Below, piece by piece: positions 47,535 to 56,176 of a DNA stretch of 64,000 nucleotides. Both the position numbers and the translations under genes were made by a program. The stretch is taken from assembly GCA_001657315.1 (NCBI GenBank), contig LYSV01000094.1, forward strand, positions 1 to 64,000, given 5' to 3'. Each line of letters opens with the position of its first letter. The first letter of the stretch is position 1. Source of the stretch: Flammeovirgaceae bacterium BBD 1991-12. Its GTDB lineage: Bacteria > Bacteroidota > Bacteroidia > Cytophagales > Cyclobacteriaceae. The notes beneath the pieces were generated by a model. It saw nothing but the letters and a program-made list of their open reading frames with translations. It had not been told where the DNA came from and did no database searches.

Positions 47535-48452
47535 CTATATTTTGCGGGCTATCCTGAGTTTGGCACTCCGGGCCCGGTTGTTTTCCTTTATTTCCTTCTC
47601 TGAAGCAATGATGGGCTTCCGGTTTACGGCTACCAGCGGCTTTTCTATGTTTCCATAGAGGTCCTTTTCTGCCTTACCACTTACCTTGCCCTGAGCTATG
47701 AAATTCTTCACTGGCCTGTCCTCCAGGGAGTGGTACGACATGATTACCAACCTGCCTCCTGATTTCAGAAGCTCCACAGCCTGCACCAACATTTCTTCCA
47801 GCGCCTTCATCTCATCGTTCACCTCTATCCTCAACGCCTGAAACACTTGTGCATAGTACCGGTTTTCCCTGCCTTTGGGAGCGTACTTCATCAGTATCTC
47901 TTTCAACTCCGCCACGGTGCTGATCCTGTGATTGATCCTTTCCGCCACTATGGCCTGAGCCAGCGTTTTTGCATTTCTCACCTCTCCGTATTTGCCCAAA
48001 ACATCCTGCAACTGCTCTACTTTGTAGGTATTGACCAGCCCTTTCGCAGAAAACGTGCCGGACTGATCCATTCTCATATCCAGATCAGCATCAAAACGCG
48101 TGGAAAACCCTCTTGCCGCTTCGTCTATCTGATGAGATGAAATACCCAGATCACCGAGGATACCATCTACCCCCTGGACTCCATACATCTTCAGGTACCT
48201 TTTCAGGAATCTGAAGTTTGCTTCAACAAATGTGAAAGAACGTTTATCTATTTTCTCTGCATTTGCCCTGGCGTCCTCATCCTGGTCGAATGCATATAAA
48301 TGTCCCTTGCTGAGCCTGCTCAAAATGGCTTGGCTGTGTCCTCCTCCTCCAAAAGTCAGATCCACGTAGATACCATCCTCTTTTATATCCAGCCCTTCGA
48401 TGCATTCCCTGAGCATTACCGGCCTGTGGTAGCTGTAAGCTCCCCGCGGCAA
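47535..48452 (-). CDS. rsmH: 16S rRNA (cytosine1402-N4)-methyltransferase
   Basis: RsmH (MraW) methylates N4 of C1402 in the 16S rRNA decoding site. YHRPVMLRECIEGL at the start, the SAM-binding DLTFGGGGHSQAIL (about 32-45), ILGDLGISSHQID and IMSYHSLEDRPVKNF are family signatures. Length 305 is normal. It is 3 bases after the four-helix protein gene and 2 before ftsL. Confidence 0.97.
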   Translation of the reverse strand: MPRGAYSYHRPVMLRECIEGLDIKEDGIYVDLTFGGGGHSQAILSRLSKGHLYAFDQDEDARANAEKIDKRSFTFVEANFRFLKRYLKMYGVQGVDGILGDLGISSHQIDEAARGFSTRFDADLDMRMDQSGTFSAKGLVNTYKVEQLQDVLGKYGEVRNAKTLAQAIVAERINHRISTVAELKEILMKYAPKGRENRYYAQVFQALRIEVNDEMKALEEMLVQAVELLKSGGRLVIMSYHSLEDRPVKNFIAQGKVSGKAEKDLYGNIEKPLVAVNRKPIIASEKEIKENNRARSAKLRIARKI

Positions 48453-48455
48453 GCC

Positions 48456-48815
48456 TTATCGGTTTAGCTTTCTGATAAACCTGCAAAGCCCTTGCTGCCC
48501 CCTGAAGACAAGCTTCGTCAGCCGTTCCAGCTTTTTGGAATCCGCTATACCCAGTTTCTTCGCCAGCAGCAGTTGAGCTTCAAACTCAAAGGTAGATACA
48601 AGGGCTACCTCAAGATTGTGGCTGAATATCCTTTCACTGGGGATCATTTTGTCCGCTTCGCGGGCTGAAAATATTGAGCCGAAGATCTGAGGTTTCAGAC
48701 CCAGCTTTTCTGCCCCGGGATAGTGATACAAAATATCATTGTAGATATTCGCAGCCTTTTGCATGCCACTTTGCCAGACTTTCAACTTATTGTAATATCT
48801 CATTTGATAATCCAT
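48456..48815 (-). CDS. Four-helix-bundle (23S rRNA IVP-like) protein inside dcw cluster
   Basis: A 119-residue helical protein of the four-helix bundle family first seen in 23S rRNA intervening sequences. LKVWQSGMQKAANIYNDIL, AEKLGLKPQIFGSI, SHNLEVALVSTFEFEAQLLLAKKLG and SKKLERLTKLVFRGQQGLCRFI match the four helices of that family, although the usual N-I-E-G after helix two is altered. Family function is unknown. It sits between mraZ and rsmH with gaps of 21 and 3 bases, a spot where those two genes are normally adjacent, so it has been inserted into and is co-transcribed with the cluster. Confidence 0.75.
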   Translation of the reverse strand: MDYQMRYYNKLKVWQSGMQKAANIYNDILYHYPGAEKLGLKPQIFGSIFSAREADKMIPSERIFSHNLEVALVSTFEFEAQLLLAKKLGIADSKKLERLTKLVFRGQQGLCRFIRKLNR

Positions 48816-48836
48816 TCAGGCCTTTGATAATACTTC

Positions 48837-49280
48837 CTACCCATCCAGATATTTCTGAGCCAATGCCGAGAATTCTTCCGGATCATCCCCTACGTGTATT
48901 TTGTACTCTTTAGGATTCCATATTTCCACCTTGTTTCCCATACCCACTACCAGGGCATCCCGTTCCAGTTTCGCATGATTCATCATAGGCTTAGGGATCA
49001 GGAATCTACCCGTTCCGTCCAGTTCCACTACTGAGCTACCACTGAAAAACTGCCGCTGAATTTTTCTGTACTCAGGATTGAACTCATTCAATCCGGCTAT
49101 CCTTGAGTGTAGCTTTTTGTACTCCACCATAGGATACAGGATCAGACACGGCTCAAATCCCTTTCTTATAACCAGCTCATTACCAGATGATTCCGGCAGA
49201 GTACTTTTGATCTTGGCAGGCAGAACCAGCCTGCCCTTTGCATCGATCTTGCACTCAAACTCGCTGGTAAAAAAGTTCAT
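48837..49280 (-). CDS. mraZ: Transcriptional regulator MraZ
   Basis: A 147-residue double AbrB-like (MraZ) fold DNA-binding protein, the first gene and regulator of the dcw cluster. FECKIDAKGRLVLPAKIKS (about 8-26) and VELDGTGRFLIPKPMMNHAKLERDALVVGMGNKVEIWN (about 86-123) are the two repeats, each with the D-x-GR motif that touches DNA. Three AAAGTGG repeats with 10-bp spacing upstream are its probable operator. Confidence 0.96.
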   Translation of the reverse strand: MNFFTSEFECKIDAKGRLVLPAKIKSTLPESSGNELVIRKGFEPCLILYPMVEYKKLHSRIAGLNEFNPEYRKIQRQFFSGSSVVELDGTGRFLIPKPMMNHAKLERDALVVGMGNKVEIWNPKEYKIHVGDDPEEFSALAQKYLDG

Positions 49281-49309
49281 TCGCGACAGTATACTCGTAT
49301 TCTAATATT

Positions 49310-49317
49310 CAAACATA
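49310..49317 (-). promoter_or_regulatory. -7 promoter box of the dcw cluster
   Basis: The minus strand reads TATGTTTG, an exact TAnnTTTG match, 30 bases before the mraZ ATG. The matching -33 zone (about 49338-49340) falls inside the nearest MraZ box, so MraZ binding should compete with RNA polymerase. Confidence 0.6.
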
Positions 49318-49337
49318 TAAAAAAAACTGACATTATC

Positions 49338-49368
49338 CACCACTTTCTACCACTTTACACCACTTTTT
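49338..49368 (-). promoter_or_regulatory. MraZ operator: three AAAGTGG boxes at 10-bp spacing
   Basis: The minus strand carries AAAGTGG at 49366-49360, 49356-49350 and 49346-49340. Each is followed by T and two variable bases, so the period is exactly 10 bp. Clustered AAAGTG-type boxes upstream of mraZ are the known MraZ target in mollicutes, and TGGG-type repeats play the same part in E. coli. Position in front of mraZ and over the -33 region supports autoregulation. Confidence 0.8.
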
Positions 49369-49467
49369 TACATTTTTTGACAATAAGGAGTATAAAGAGG
49401 ACTTTCAAGCCACAAAATATTCGTTAAGTGAAGTTTCGAAGGGGGAGTTAACAGAGATGGAAAAGGG

Positions 49468-50652
49468 TTAAATGATACCCTTTTTTATCAGATTTTCTAC
49501 ATCTATATGGCTTAAACCGACATTTTCCTGAAGGATTTTGTATGTATGCTCGCCAAATTCCGGAGGTGGGAGAAAGTGGGAGATATTTGACGGTATACCC
49601 TTGGCCACAAAGGTTTTCACCCCTTTCAGACCATTACTCTCCAGGAGGAGATCTTTACTTTCCGGCAGGTCCAGCGCCTCGGATACACGATTGATCCTGC
49701 CTGCGGGCACGTTGAGTTTGTCAAGTTCTTTAAGAAGGGTATCACTTTTCCACAGTCTTATCCTACCCTCCAACAGGATATTCAGTTTAGAGCGATTTTT
49801 AACTCTGTTGGTGTTGTTGCTAAAATCCGGATCCTGCGTCACACGCTCGAGGTCAAGTAGCTGACATAACCTTTGGAACTGCCGGTCTGTACCTACTGCC
49901 AAAATCAGCCCGACATCATCCGCCGCAGTAAAAATATCTCCATAGGGTGCTATATTGGGGTGTTTTGAGCCACTTCTCCGCGGGTTATTGCCAGCAATGA
50001 GCCAGTTGGTGGCCTGATTAGCCAGTGAGGCTAATGCTGTTTCCAGCAATGATATGCTGACACAGGCGCCTTTTCCAGTCCTGAGTTTTTGAATATAGGC
50101 CAGAAGCATTGCTTCCCTGAGCTGATGGGCGGCAAGAAGATCGATCAACGCTACCGGCATCTTGGTTGGCGGACCATTTTCCGTTCCATTCATATACATA
50201 AAGCCCGATTCCGCCTGGATCACCGCATCATAACCTACTTTCGGGTTGGTTGATCCATACCCGGTGATCTCTCCATAGATGATATCTTCTCTGACAGACG
50301 AGAGTGTCTGGTAATCCACTTTTAGCTTTTGTGCATCCCCTGGTTTGTAGCTGGCGATCACAAGGTCACTTTGTTTTACCAACCTGTATAGAATTTCGAG
50401 GCCTTCCTGGCGTGAGATATCCAGACTTAAGGATCTTTTGCCCCAGTTTGTGCAGCTAAAATAGGCCGATATCCTTTCGTTGCCCTCTCCGGCTCCTTTC
50501 CAACTGCGGGTTACATCGCCCCCGGTTTTTGGATTCTCGATCTTGATCACATCTGCTCCCAGTTCAGCAAAAAACTGTCCTACACCCGGACCAGCCAGTA
50601 CCGAAGCCAGCTCCAATACTTTTGTTCCCCTGAACAATTCCTCTGAAGCCAT
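49468..50652 (-). CDS. CaiB/BaiF family CoA-transferase
   Basis: A 394-residue class III CoA-transferase that moves CoA between carboxylic acids. FRGTKVLELASVLAGPGVGQFFAELGADVIKIENP (about 7-41) and the segment AVIQAESGFMYMNGTE with the expected region of the catalytic Asp are typical. The substrate cannot be inferred from the sequence or neighbours, since no obvious dehydrogenase or carnitine genes adjoin. It is divergent from the lipoprotein gene at 50682 with 29 bases between. Confidence 0.9.
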   Translation of the reverse strand: MASEELFRGTKVLELASVLAGPGVGQFFAELGADVIKIENPKTGGDVTRSWKGAGEGNERISAYFSCTNWGKRSLSLDISRQEGLEILYRLVKQSDLVIASYKPGDAQKLKVDYQTLSSVREDIIYGEITGYGSTNPKVGYDAVIQAESGFMYMNGTENGPPTKMPVALIDLLAAHQLREAMLLAYIQKLRTGKGACVSISLLETALASLANQATNWLIAGNNPRRSGSKHPNIAPYGDIFTAADDVGLILAVGTDRQFQRLCQLLDLERVTQDPDFSNNTNRVKNRSKLNILLEGRIRLWKSDTLLKELDKLNVPAGRINRVSEALDLPESKDLLLESNGLKGVKTFVAKGIPSNISHFLPPPEFGEHTYKILQENVGLSHIDVENLIKKGII

Positions 50653-50681
50653 TGTTGTAATCCTTTGAAAATCCTAAACCG

Positions 50682-51914
50682 ATGCCAAAATTAATGAGAA
50701 TACCTTCCCTGCTATTCATTATTCCTGCTATTATTTTTAGTTGTACCGCGGAAAGCAAAAAGAAAGGGGTCAAACCGGGCATCTGGCGTGGGATATTGAA
50801 TGTGCAGGGGAATGAACTACCTGTAAACTTTGAGGTGATCCAGGAAAGTGATCTCAGGGTCTACCTGATCAATGCAGAGGAAAGAATTGAGCTGGATGAG
50901 GTCCGAATTGAAGGTGACTCTGTTTTCATACCGATGCATATTTTTGACACGGACATTAAGGCTTTGATCCAGGGGGACCGGCTGGTAGGTGTGTGGACTA
51001 AAAATTATGAAAAGGACTATGTAGTGCCATTTGAGGCAGTTTATGGTACGTCTTACCGGTTTGTTCCCTCCAAAAAAGCTCCTGAAAGCTTCGATGGCAC
51101 ATGGCGGGTCACCTTCATACATCATGAAGATGGTGATACCACGGAATCGGTGGGTATTTTTTCGCAGAGCGGCACTAAAGTAACCGGCACCTTTCTAAAC
51201 CCCAAAGGTGATTACCGTTATCTGGAAGGAACGGTGGACAGTAATACTATGCAACTAAGTACCTTTGACGGCGGACATGCTTTTCTGTTCACGGCTCAAA
51301 AAACCACCGAAGATCAGCTTAGCGGTGATTTCTGGTCCGGCAGCCACTGGCATGAAACATGGACTGCCGTAAAGGATGAAAATGCCATGTTGCCGGACGC
51401 TGATTCACTCACCTTTATCAAGGAAGGGTATGACGGACTCACCTTTAGCTTTCCGGATCTGAATGGCAATCCGGTATCTCCGGAGGATTTCCGGGGTAAG
51501 GTCCTTATCGTGCAGATCTTCGGCACCTGGTGTCCCAATTGTATGGACGAAACGAAATTCCTGAAACAGTGGTATGAAGAAAACCACACCCGTGGCGTAG
51601 AAGTTCTTGGGCTGGCTTATGAAGCAAAGGACGATTTTGAGTACGCCCGTGACCGTGTTTTGAAAATGAAGGAAAAATGGGATATACCATACAACTTTGT
51701 TATCGCAGGCACAAAAGATAAAAAGGAGGCAGCCAAAACCCTGCCGATGCTCAATCATGTGCTGGCTTTCCCCACCACAATATTCATGGACAGGAACGGA
51801 GACGTTCAGCGTATTCACACAGGCTTTACCGGGCCGGGAACGGGGCATTACTACGAGCAGTTTGTGAAGGAGTTTAATGAGACGGTTGATGAGTTATTGA
51901 TTGAAGATCTGTAA
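50682..51914 (+). CDS. TlpA-like thioredoxin-fold lipoprotein
   Basis: A 410-residue lipoprotein. The signal peptide ends in IIFSC (Cys about 21). A beta-rich N-terminal region of about 230 residues is followed by a C-terminal TlpA/ResA-like thioredoxin domain (about 255-400) with the redox pair C284-PN-C287 in FGTWCPNCMDE and the cis-Pro region LAFPTTIFMDRNG. It probably reduces or isomerises disulfides at the periplasmic side of a membrane. Such two-part proteins are common in Bacteroidota. It is followed by a second lipoprotein gene 37 bases downstream. Confidence 0.88.
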   Translation: MPKLMRIPSLLFIIPAIIFSCTAESKKKGVKPGIWRGILNVQGNELPVNFEVIQESDLRVYLINAEERIELDEVRIEGDSVFIPMHIFDTDIKALIQGDRLVGVWTKNYEKDYVVPFEAVYGTSYRFVPSKKAPESFDGTWRVTFIHHEDGDTTESVGIFSQSGTKVTGTFLNPKGDYRYLEGTVDSNTMQLSTFDGGHAFLFTAQKTTEDQLSGDFWSGSHWHETWTAVKDENAMLPDADSLTFIKEGYDGLTFSFPDLNGNPVSPEDFRGKVLIVQIFGTWCPNCMDETKFLKQWYEENHTRGVEVLGLAYEAKDDFEYARDRVLKMKEKWDIPYNFVIAGTKDKKEAAKTLPMLNHVLAFPTTIFMDRNGDVQRIHTGFTGPGTGHYYEQFVKEFNETVDELLIEDL

Positions 51915-51951
51915 ATTGGTGAGGAAATCCATTACCTTATAAAACCTGAAT

Positions 51952-52662
51952 ATGATAAAGCCACTGGCTCTCATTCTGCTGATCTTTTCAATAGTGATTT
52001 CCTGTGATAGCGATGAACATGAAATTTCGACCATTCCAAAGATTGAATTTAAAAGTCTGGAATATATCGACGGGAATCGTGTCGATACCTTTAAATTGAA
52101 AATCTTATTTCAAGATGGGGATTTCGATCTGGGATTTGGTTTTGCCGAAATTGATTCACCTTTCCATGCCTATACATATTATTTCATGGATAATGACATT
52201 ATAAAATCAACCTATGACCAAAACACTCCAAATCTGATCAAAATTGGGGCATCAGATACTTTGCCTGAATTCAGTTGTAATTTTTATAACATCGTAGATA
52301 AAGACACGGTGTACGCTAAACCGAATCCTTTTCATTACAACATATTTGTAGATTTTTATTTGAAGGAAAACGGACAACTTTCTGAATTTGATTTTAGAGA
52401 ATTCCTTTCTTGTTCCAGTGGTTATAATTCACGGTTTCCGGAGATTTCTTCAGCAAGGAATACCAACAACCCCGTTTCCGAAGGACCTTTTAATATCATC
52501 ATCAACAGCTCTACCTCAGGCGAATTAACATACAATATGACTGCAGTATCTCCCCTGTTTCAAGCTTTATTGGACGGCGGACCCGTAAAACTAAAGGTGA
52601 AAATTTCAGACAGAAGCCTGAATCTAAGCAATGAAATAGAAACCGATGAAATTGTATTTTAG
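51952..52662 (+). CDS. Lipoprotein, function unknown
   Basis: A 236-residue lipoprotein with signal LALILLIFSIVISC (Cys about 18) and a mostly beta mature part. DFDLGFGF followed later by PFNIIINSSTSGELTYNMTAVS resembles hypothetical Bacteroidota lipoproteins, but no domain is named. It is slightly more AT-rich than its neighbours. It lies in the same direction as the TlpA-like gene, 37 bases downstream. Confidence 0.7.
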   Translation: MIKPLALILLIFSIVISCDSDEHEISTIPKIEFKSLEYIDGNRVDTFKLKILFQDGDFDLGFGFAEIDSPFHAYTYYFMDNDIIKSTYDQNTPNLIKIGASDTLPEFSCNFYNIVDKDTVYAKPNPFHYNIFVDFYLKENGQLSEFDFREFLSCSSGYNSRFPEISSARNTNNPVSEGPFNIIINSSTSGELTYNMTAVSPLFQALLDGGPVKLKVKISDRSLNLSNEIETDEIVF

Positions 52663-52697
52663 GTACTGCCACGTATTGAATCAACTTTGTAGCTGCA

Positions 52698-52730
52698 GCA
52701 GTTGAATCGTTCGGTTTAAACGATTACTGC
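52698..52730 (+). repeat. Stem-loop after the 51952 lipoprotein gene
   Basis: GCAGT-TG-AATCGTT pairs with AACGATT-ACTGC (52718-52730), a 12-bp stem with a two-base bulge and a 6-base loop. No T-run follows, so it may be a 3' protective hairpin rather than a full terminator. Confidence 0.4.
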
Positions 52731-52777
52731 TCCTGTAAATCCATTTTTTAGCTTTAATTCTTTCGATTCAGATTGAC

Positions 52778-52800
52778 AATTACGAAGGACCTTTGTAATT
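52778..52800. promoter_or_regulatory. 23-bp near-perfect palindrome upstream of mnmA
   Basis: AATTACGAAGG (52778-52788), one base, then CCTTTGTAATT (52790-52800): arms match at 10 of 11 positions. The form suits a dimeric regulator's operator. It lies 74 bases before the mnmA ATG; a TAAATTTG -7 box stands directly before that ATG. Confidence 0.35.
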
Positions 52801-52873
52801 ATCATCTGCCAATGAACTTTATTCCCATTACAATGATTCTAAGAAGTTTAGGATCTTATTTTAAATTTGCAAC

Positions 52874-54070
52874 ATGAAACGTGTAGTGGTAGGCATGTCC
52901 GGCGGGGTGGACTCCAGTGTAGCAGCCTGGTTGCTGAAAGAACAGGGCTATGAGGTGATCGGTATGTTCATGAAAAACTGGCATGACGACAGCGTTACCA
53001 TCAGTAAGGAATGTCCCTGGGTGGAAGATAGTAATGATGCCATGATAGTGGCACAGCATCTGGGCATTCCCTTTAAGGCCATAGACCTCAGCAAGGAATA
53101 TAAGGAGAGGATCGTCGACTACATGTTTGACGAGTATCAAAAAGGGAGAACACCAAACCCTGACGTACTCTGCAACCGTGAGATCAAATTTGATATTTTC
53201 CTGAAAGCAGCCATGAAGCTGAAGGCGGATTATATAGCCACGGGCCATTATTGCCGAAAGGACACGGTTGAAAAGGATGGTAAAACGATCCACAGGCTGC
53301 TGGCCGGTAAGGACAGCAACAAGGACCAAAGCTACTTCCTTTGCCAGTTGACCCAGGAGCAGCTTTCAAAGTCCCTTTTCCCAATCGGCGAGCTGACCAA
53401 ACCTGAGGTCAGGGAAATAGCCCGGGAAATCGGACTGGCCACTGCAGACAAGAAGGACAGCCAGGGGCTCTGTTTTATCGGTAAGGTAAGACTACCGGAG
53501 TTTCTGCAGCAAAAGCTTGAACCCAAAAAGGGTATAGTGGTAGAGATCCCGGCAGACGCCAGCCCCTTTGACAACAGCCCTTTAGGCCTGGACCTCAACG
53601 GAGCTGAGCCAGGGACCCTAAAGCAATTGACGGCGCCGTTTGAATATCATATTTCAGATGGTGAAAAGGTCGGTGAGCATAGCGGCGCGCATTACTATAC
53701 CATTGGCCAGCGTAAAGGGCTGAATATTGGAGGTACGCCAAAACCATTGTTCATCATTGATACGGATACACAACAAAATGTGATCTATACGGGCCAGGGG
53801 GAGGACCATCCGGGGCTTTACCGCCGGGGACTTTTTGTGGCCAGAGAGGAGCTCCATTGGGTAAGGGAAGACAAAGCGCTGGCAGAAGGGAGATCCGCAA
53901 ATTATGATGTACGTATCCGGTATCGTCAGGAGCTGGAACCTGCCACCCTTTTTATGCGCAATGACGGACTTTACATTATTTTTGAAAGACCTCAAAAGGC
54001 TATTGCTGCCGGTCAGTTTGCGGTATGGTATGAAGGAGATGAACTGGTGGGATCAGGGGTGATAGCGTAA
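52874..54070 (+). CDS. mnmA: tRNA-specific 2-thiouridylase MnmA
   Basis: Adds sulfur to U34 of tRNAs for Lys, Glu and Gln. The PP-loop SGGVDS is at residues 9-14. The catalytic cysteines are C100 in PNPDVLCN and C200 in QGLCFIGK, matching E. coli C102 and C199. The C-terminal beta barrel (about 310-395) is complete. Length 398 is in the Bacteroidota range. TAAATTTG lies five bases before the ATG, so the transcript may be nearly leaderless. Confidence 0.96.
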   Translation: MKRVVVGMSGGVDSSVAAWLLKEQGYEVIGMFMKNWHDDSVTISKECPWVEDSNDAMIVAQHLGIPFKAIDLSKEYKERIVDYMFDEYQKGRTPNPDVLCNREIKFDIFLKAAMKLKADYIATGHYCRKDTVEKDGKTIHRLLAGKDSNKDQSYFLCQLTQEQLSKSLFPIGELTKPEVREIAREIGLATADKKDSQGLCFIGKVRLPEFLQQKLEPKKGIVVEIPADASPFDNSPLGLDLNGAEPGTLKQLTAPFEYHISDGEKVGEHSGAHYYTIGQRKGLNIGGTPKPLFIIDTDTQQNVIYTGQGEDHPGLYRRGLFVAREELHWVREDKALAEGRSANYDVRIRYRQELEPATLFMRNDGLYIIFERPQKAIAAGQFAVWYEGDELVGSGVIA

Positions 54071-54134
54071 CTGGTGGCTGGATGCTGGTGGGTTGGTCAG
54101 GCATTAAATCAAAAATATTTATTTAATCAGGCTG

Positions 54135-54392
54135 ATGCAAAGTGTAGAAGACAGGATCAAGGCTCTTGAAAAGGAGTTGGATCAACTGATAGAACAGAAG
54201 TTCCTGCTGGAACAAGACCTGAAGAAGGAAGCACACCTCAGAGCTGAAATGCAGGAATTTCTGGGCAATATCTATGACAGTTGCAGGACTCTTGAACAGC
54301 ATGAAGACCCTGATATGGATGTCTCAGACGTGATCAGGAACCTGCTGCAGAATATCCGTGATTTTGCCGAAAGCTACAAGATCAGTTTATGA
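54135..54392 (+). CDS. Small coiled-coil protein
   Basis: An 85-residue soluble protein. Residues 1-45 form an uninterrupted heptad-rich helix (VEDRIKALEKELDQLIEQKFLLEQDLKKEAHLR), and the rest is a second acidic helix. No domain is recognised. It follows mnmA by 64 bases and overlaps the convergent 54382 gene by 11 bases. Ordinary codon use supports a real gene. Confidence 0.65.
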   Translation: MQSVEDRIKALEKELDQLIEQKFLLEQDLKKEAHLRAEMQEFLGNIYDSCRTLEQHEDPDMDVSDVIRNLLQNIRDFAESYKISL

Positions 54393-55074
54393 CCTCGTGG
54401 CTGGCTGAGCTGGCTGAGTCCAGCAGCGGATAGGAGATCATGCGATCAAATCCGGTTTCCGGCGCGTACTCTCTCAGCACGCTTTTGATCTCACCCTTGT
54501 CGTACATTTCTATTAAAAGATCTTTGTGCACCGCAAAGTAGGCGTCATAAAAACCGTCCTCCGGCTCTAGTTTTGTTGGCAGACCGTTGTAGGAATAGGA
54601 ACTGGGAGAAACGTAAACACTGTCGTCTATAACATCCGCCACCTTCCACAAATAATACTTGTACTCCGTAGTTTCTGTTTCATCATAGTTCCTGTAAACG
54701 TCTCCAGCCTGTGGCTGCTCGAGGAAGCTTAGTTCCTTTTTCGTATTCTCGTTACCGGCATACCCGAGATAAGCCGCTCCCAGCGCCAGGATCACCAATC
54801 CACTGAAGAGGTACTTCGGTGTAGGCACACTTTTTTTAAGGGCTTTTACCTTTTCCTTGTAGTCAACGGTCATATGCTTCTCCTCTGTTGCCTTCTGACA
54901 ATGGGCACAGCTTATGAGCGCCTCTTTTTTATAAGGAAACATAGGGATCCAAAAAATGTGGACATACCTGGAGTAAATAGTCAGCAATGAGTTTTTTTCC
55001 TGACAATGCTCACAGGTCAGATTCTCGAGGGGGGCTTGCTTAATGATTTTGCTGTTCCAGCCGTAGATGATCAT
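54382..55074 (-). CDS. Zinc-ribbon membrane protein, function unknown
   Basis: A 230-residue protein. An N-terminal zinc ribbon is formed by CEHC (about 20-23) and CAHC (about 56-59), with a basic-aromatic linker between. A membrane helix follows (about 87-106, YLFSGLVILALGAAYLGYAG), then a soluble domain of about 120 residues with VYRNYDETETTEYKYYLWKVADV. The layout suggests a cytosolic zinc finger with an exported C-terminal domain. No function is known to me. Confidence 0.7.
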   Translation of the reverse strand: MIIYGWNSKIIKQAPLENLTCEHCQEKNSLLTIYSRYVHIFWIPMFPYKKEALISCAHCQKATEEKHMTVDYKEKVKALKKSVPTPKYLFSGLVILALGAAYLGYAGNENTKKELSFLEQPQAGDVYRNYDETETTEYKYYLWKVADVIDDSVYVSPSSYSYNGLPTKLEPEDGFYDAYFAVHKDLLIEMYDKGEIKSVLREYAPETGFDRMISYPLLDSASSASHEVIN

Positions 55075-55271
55075 TGGATTAACTGTTTAAAAATGATTAT
55101 ATGTTTTAGACTAAAAAATATTTACCATGTATAGATCTGCTTCGATTAATGCGTACAACGCCAAAAGGGTAACCAGAGCACTATCCTTCGTGGACTTCCG
55201 GACAGCGTTATGATTACGGTCATAAAACGGACGGGTTGAATGGATTACTTTTAATTCAAGCTTTTGAAAAC

Positions 55272-56105
55272 ATGATTACTATTATCAACGCAGCTGAGTT
55301 GAGGGGGCCCAACAAACACCGGTTTTTAATAACCAGAATTCTGGACCTTAAACCCTATGAGGGCTTTGTGCTGCAAAATGATCACGATCCTAAACCCCTG
55401 CTAAAATCACTGGACAGAAAGTACCCTTTTGAATTCAGGTACACTTATCAGTCCGGGGGACCTGAATTATGGCGGGTAGAAATACAAAGGGTGACCGGCA
55501 TTGAAGATTTTTCTCTCGATGAAATAATAGATAAAAACCCATCTCAGGCATTTGAGCTCACATTTTTAGGTAAGGAGATAAACTACTCACTGCCACTGGC
55601 GGAATTGGAGGTAAACCGCGATCTTGTAAGATCCCTTACGGAGAACACTATCGTGGCCCGTTATCCGCTTAATTATACAAACTGGAGCTGGTCCTTTTGG
55701 GAAAGTTTTGTAATCAATAATCATCACCAATACGAGAGATCACTCTGCGGGGAGCTGATACCCATTGTTTCAAAAGTGGTAAAAATCCATGGCAGTGAGA
55801 TCCCGGAATTGGGAGATATCCAACTGGTTTTTGAGCAGTTGAAGGAGGATCTGGAAAGCCACTGTATGATCCAGGAAAATATTCACAGTAAATCCTCATT
55901 AGAAGCTGAGGAGGAGCTCGGATCACTGAACAATGAGATCACAAGCCTGCTGAACCGGCTGCATGAACTCACGCACGGCTTTAAAGCTCCGGCAGAAAGC
56001 TGTCCACTCACCTTCGGCCTGTACGAAAGCCTGAAGGTCCTTTGCCAGGACCTCCAGTATCATCTGTTCGTAGAAAAGCGCCTGATGCCACATTCCCGGC
56101 ATTAA
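55272..56105 (+). CDS. DUF2249 plus hemerythrin/RIC-like protein
   Basis: A 277-residue two-domain protein. Residues about 1-70 are a DUF2249 fold (ILDLKPYEGFVLQNDHDPKPLLKSLDRKYPFEF). The C-terminal half resembles the hemerythrin-like domain of ScdA/YtfE/RIC proteins, which repair Fe-S centres after nitric oxide damage: INNHHQYERSLCGELIP, LESHCMIQEN, LHELTHGFKAPAESCPL and HLFVEKRLMPH supply candidate di-iron ligands. The usual HxHxxxE near the end is altered to HLFVEKRLMPH. ATG 55272 is preferred over a TTG at 55236. A link with the nos genes 8 kb away is plausible. Confidence 0.75.
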   Translation: MITIINAAELRGPNKHRFLITRILDLKPYEGFVLQNDHDPKPLLKSLDRKYPFEFRYTYQSGGPELWRVEIQRVTGIEDFSLDEIIDKNPSQAFELTFLGKEINYSLPLAELEVNRDLVRSLTENTIVARYPLNYTNWSWSFWESFVINNHHQYERSLCGELIPIVSKVVKIHGSEIPELGDIQLVFEQLKEDLESHCMIQENIHSKSSLEAEEELGSLNNEITSLLNRLHELTHGFKAPAESCPLTFGLYESLKVLCQDLQYHLFVEKRLMPHSRH

Positions 56106-56176
56106 TGGCCAGGAATCCGGAACACCCAACACTCCGTTTATCCTTTGCAGGGTTTACCAAAGTAGTACGGTACAGG

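Noticed and set aside
55127-55213. 28-codon ORF (MYRSASINAYNAK...) upstream of the DUF2249 gene, followed by an overlapping 9-codon ORF
   Set aside because: No residue bias, hairpin or conservation evidence; could be chance in a 197-bp gap.
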